Source of the DNA: Paenibacillus oenotherae
Lineage (GTDB): Bacteria; Bacillota; Bacilli; Paenibacillales; Paenibacillaceae
Direction of reading: 5' to 3'
Length of the DNA stretch: 64,000 nt
Assembly: GCF_019443105.1 (NCBI RefSeq)
Contig: NZ_JAHZIJ010000002.1
Span: forward strand, 124,001-188,000
The notes beneath the pieces were generated by a model that was not told the DNA's origin, made no database searches, and saw only the letters and a program-made list of their open reading frames with translations. How positions within the stretch are numbered: position 1 is the first letter of the stretch; each line of letters starts with the position of its first letter. Shown one piece after another: positions 62,455-64,000 of the stretch. Position numbers and translations under genes: made by a program.

Positions 62455-63474
62455 ATGAACGGATTTAGAAAGATGATGACCGCACTATGTATACTGGCAC
62501 TATTGGGGGCCCTGCTAACGGCATGCGGCAGCAATTCCGGAGAATCAAGCAGCGATGGAGGCTCTAACAATAAAGGGACGGCTCAAGGCAGCACAACCGT
62601 CCCGCCAGCCCAAGCATCTGATGAAGCGGAAGAGACGGCAGACGGCACACGCAGCTATACAGATTATAAAGGCCATGTGATTGAGCTGTCGACCGCTCCG
62701 CAGCGTATTATCTATGCGGGTGAAACCATTGGCGATTTAATCGTGCTGGATGCGCCTATAATCGGCACGCCGCATAATTGGGTGCAGGGGAGTGTCTATG
62801 TGGATCGGTTGAAGGATGTTGCCGATGTTGGCTTCCCGATCAATCTTGAGAAAGCGCTGGAGCTGCAGCCGGATCTGATCATAACAGGCAGCACGGAGGA
62901 AAAGGATTATGAGCAGCTGTCCAAAATCGCCCCTACGCTCATGTTCGATACCTTTGCCCCGCTGGAAGACAGAATGACACTGCTCGGCGACCTGCTTGGC
63001 AAGAAGGAGCAGGCTGCGGAGTGGATTGCCAAGTATAACGCCAGCACAGGCGAGATGTGGAAAGAACTGTACGAGAAAGGACTGACACCGGGCGAGACGG
63101 CTTCGGTCTTCACTTATTATCCCGGCGACCGCCTGTTTGTAATGGCTGCTACAGGACTTTCACAAGTGCTGTATCACCCGGATGGCCTGAAGCCTACCCC
63201 TGCTATACAAAAAATATTGGATGATAAAAAAGGCTTCGAGCAAATTTCCATGGAAACGCTGGCGGAATATGCGGGTGACCGGATTTTCATTCTGAAAGCC
63301 GTTGATAAGGAAGCCCAGCAATCGACGGATGCTTTATTCCAGAGCAATATTTGGAAGAACCTGCCCGCCGTCAAGAACAACCGTGTGTATACGATCGATA
63401 TCTTGAAATCGAACAGTGATGCGGCTACAAGAGAATGGCTTTTGCAAGAGCTGGCGAGAATGCTTCAGCAGTAA
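62455..63474 (+). CDS. Siderophore-binding lipoprotein of an ABC transporter (FecB/FepB family)
   Basis: A 339-residue protein. ATG 62455 (GAGAGGAAGAG upstream) is preferred to ATG 62410, because the lipoprotein signal then starts normally and the Fur box lies outside the gene. The lipobox is L-L-T-A-C24-G. A Ser/Gly-rich linker follows, then the two lobes typical of periplasmic-binding family 2: P-Q-R-I-I-Y-A-G near 80 and L-E-L-Q-P-D-L-I-I-T-G near 140, ending in W-L-L-Q-E-L-A-R-M. It should deliver a ferric siderophore to the divergent FecCD pair. The ligand class cannot be assigned. Confidence 0.9.
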   Translation: MNGFRKMMTALCILALLGALLTACGSNSGESSSDGGSNNKGTAQGSTTVPPAQASDEAEETADGTRSYTDYKGHVIELSTAPQRIIYAGETIGDLIVLDAPIIGTPHNWVQGSVYVDRLKDVADVGFPINLEKALELQPDLIITGSTEEKDYEQLSKIAPTLMFDTFAPLEDRMTLLGDLLGKKEQAAEWIAKYNASTGEMWKELYEKGLTPGETASVFTYYPGDRLFVMAATGLSQVLYHPDGLKPTPAIQKILDDKKGFEQISMETLAEYAGDRIFILKAVDKEAQQSTDALFQSNIWKNLPAVKNNRVYTIDILKSNSDAATREWLLQELARMLQQ

Positions 63475-63512
63475 CAGCATTCCTTCCCTGCTCAAATCGC
63501 GAGCCCTCTATC

Positions 63513-63556
63513 AGAGAAGCTTTTCAGCTAACCGTTGAAAAGCTTCTCTATTTTTT
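63513..63556 (+). terminator. Intrinsic terminator after the lipoprotein gene
   Basis: A perfect 14-bp stem (63513-63526 with 63536-63549) with a 9-nt loop and ATTTTTT after it. Confidence 0.85.
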
Positions 63557-63572
63557 ATACAATGAAAGAAGT

Positions 63573-63587
63573 TGATAATCATTCTCA
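63573..63587 (+). promoter_or_regulatory. Fur box upstream of the AraC-type gene
   Basis: TGATAATCATTCTCA fits the 7-1-7 Fur motif at 13 of 14 fixed positions. It is 22 bp upstream of the candidate GTG at 63610. Confidence 0.75.
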
Positions 63588-63609
63588 TTCAAGGAAGGTG
63601 ATCCTCCCC

Positions 63610-64000
63610 GTGGCTGACCGTAACCCGACTGCTGCTGCACTTCGCACCCTGCTCTTTCATCTGTCGGACATTGAACTGATCACGCAGCCAAGCGGCAGCA
63701 GATCCGCTGAGGAGCGGGTTGATTCACACCTGTTATTCGTGTTCACAAGCGGCACTGGCCGTCTAACCATCAATGACCAGTTCTTTCAATTATCCACTGA
63801 TCGATGCTATTCGCTGTCCCCCGGAGATTACATCGAGATCGTGAACGAGTCCGGCAGCCTCAGTCCAATCGGCTATTACCGGATCGCGTTTAACGTCATA
63901 CATACCGCCCCGTCCGGGCCCGTTGCCTATAACAGGAGCATTCTCGACAATCGGCATGAGATGACTGCCTATCCCTTCTCCCGACTGCTCCGGCTCACCG
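63610..64000 (+). CDS. AraC-family regulator, N-terminal sensor part (cut by window edge)
   Basis: 130 residues of an open frame running off the right edge, from GTG 63610 with AAGGAAGGTGAT 7 bp upstream. The segment shows a cupin-like sensing domain: H-L-L-F-V-F-T-S-G-T-G-R-L-T-I-N, then Y-S-L-S-P-G-D-Y-I-E-I. This is common at the start of AraC-type regulators of siderophore loci (Btr/YbbB-like), which may carry a C-terminal helix-turn-helix pair and sometimes a siderophore-binding domain. The DNA-binding part is outside the window. The Fur box upstream and the neighbouring receptor support a role in siderophore-responsive activation. Confidence 0.65.
   Translation, partial: MADRNPTAAALRTLLFHLSDIELITQPSGSRSAEERVDSHLLFVFTSGTGRLTINDQFFQLSTDRCYSLSPGDYIEIVNESGSLSPIGYYRIAFNVIHTAPSGPVAYNRSILDNRHEMTAYPFSRLLRLT

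Overview
The window reads as chromosome from an endospore-forming Bacillota bacterium, most likely Paenibacillus or a close relative. The reasons are strong AGGAGG-type ribosome sites, frequent GTG and TTG starts, a tricistronic GerA-type germination operon, a GreA-family factor and three Fur-type boxes around a siderophore locus. Nothing in the sequence fixes the species.

Region 1 (1-31,022) is phage-derived. It opens with a leftward group: a tyrosine-recombinase-fold protein that has lost the first catalytic arginine (compare MrpR/YopR, the SPbeta master repressor), a DGxHR (DndB-like) protein and a small unknown. Rightward from 2,620 come a 69-aa protein and an 863-aa single-chain RNA polymerase of the YonO/QDE-1 type with a DxDGD centre. 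After a 335-bp gap holding a predicted three-way-junction RNA comes a complete long-tail module: tube, chaperones, a 1972-aa tape measure, Dit-like proteins, a Tal-like protein, a PAAR-like tip, six adhesion or fibre proteins, holin and amidase. There are no capsid, portal, terminase, replication or working integrase genes between the polymerase and the lysis genes. I read this as a headless SPbeta-related tail locus (an F-type tailocin-like particle) with its own dedicated RNA polymerase, and it is the strongest candidate for an undescribed system. Several intrinsic terminators lie between its genes.

Region 2 (31,165-35,617) holds a GNAT acetyltransferase, a secreted subtilisin with a PA14-FN3-PA14 tail, and a GreA paralogue. 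It also holds one copy of a 118-bp repeat whose inverted partner lies inside the tail operon at 7,377-7,494.

Region 3 (35,646-52,988) is a leftward, tightly packed seven-gene operon of about 17 kb. In order of transcription it encodes a 1304-aa NHL-repeat protein, a 204-aa protein, a 415-aa protein (the 204-aa domain plus a glycine-rich tail), a 239-aa glycine-rich protein, a pentapeptide-repeat protein, a second NHL-repeat protein and a one-module type I polyketide synthase (KS-AT-DH-KR-ACP, no thioesterase). No non-PKS member has a signal peptide. An unnamed domain of about 65 residues recurs in two of the proteins. I know of no described pathway with this composition, so it is the second candidate system.

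Region 4 (52,989-64,000) has a 1.2-kb stretch without a convincing gene, a small membrane protein, a leftward gerAA-gerAC-gerAB operon, and a siderophore locus. In the siderophore locus two FecCD-type permeases and an exporter-fold ABC protein run leftward. A lipoprotein receptor and a truncated AraC-type regulator run rightward, all with Fur-type boxes. No dedicated importer ATPase is visible.
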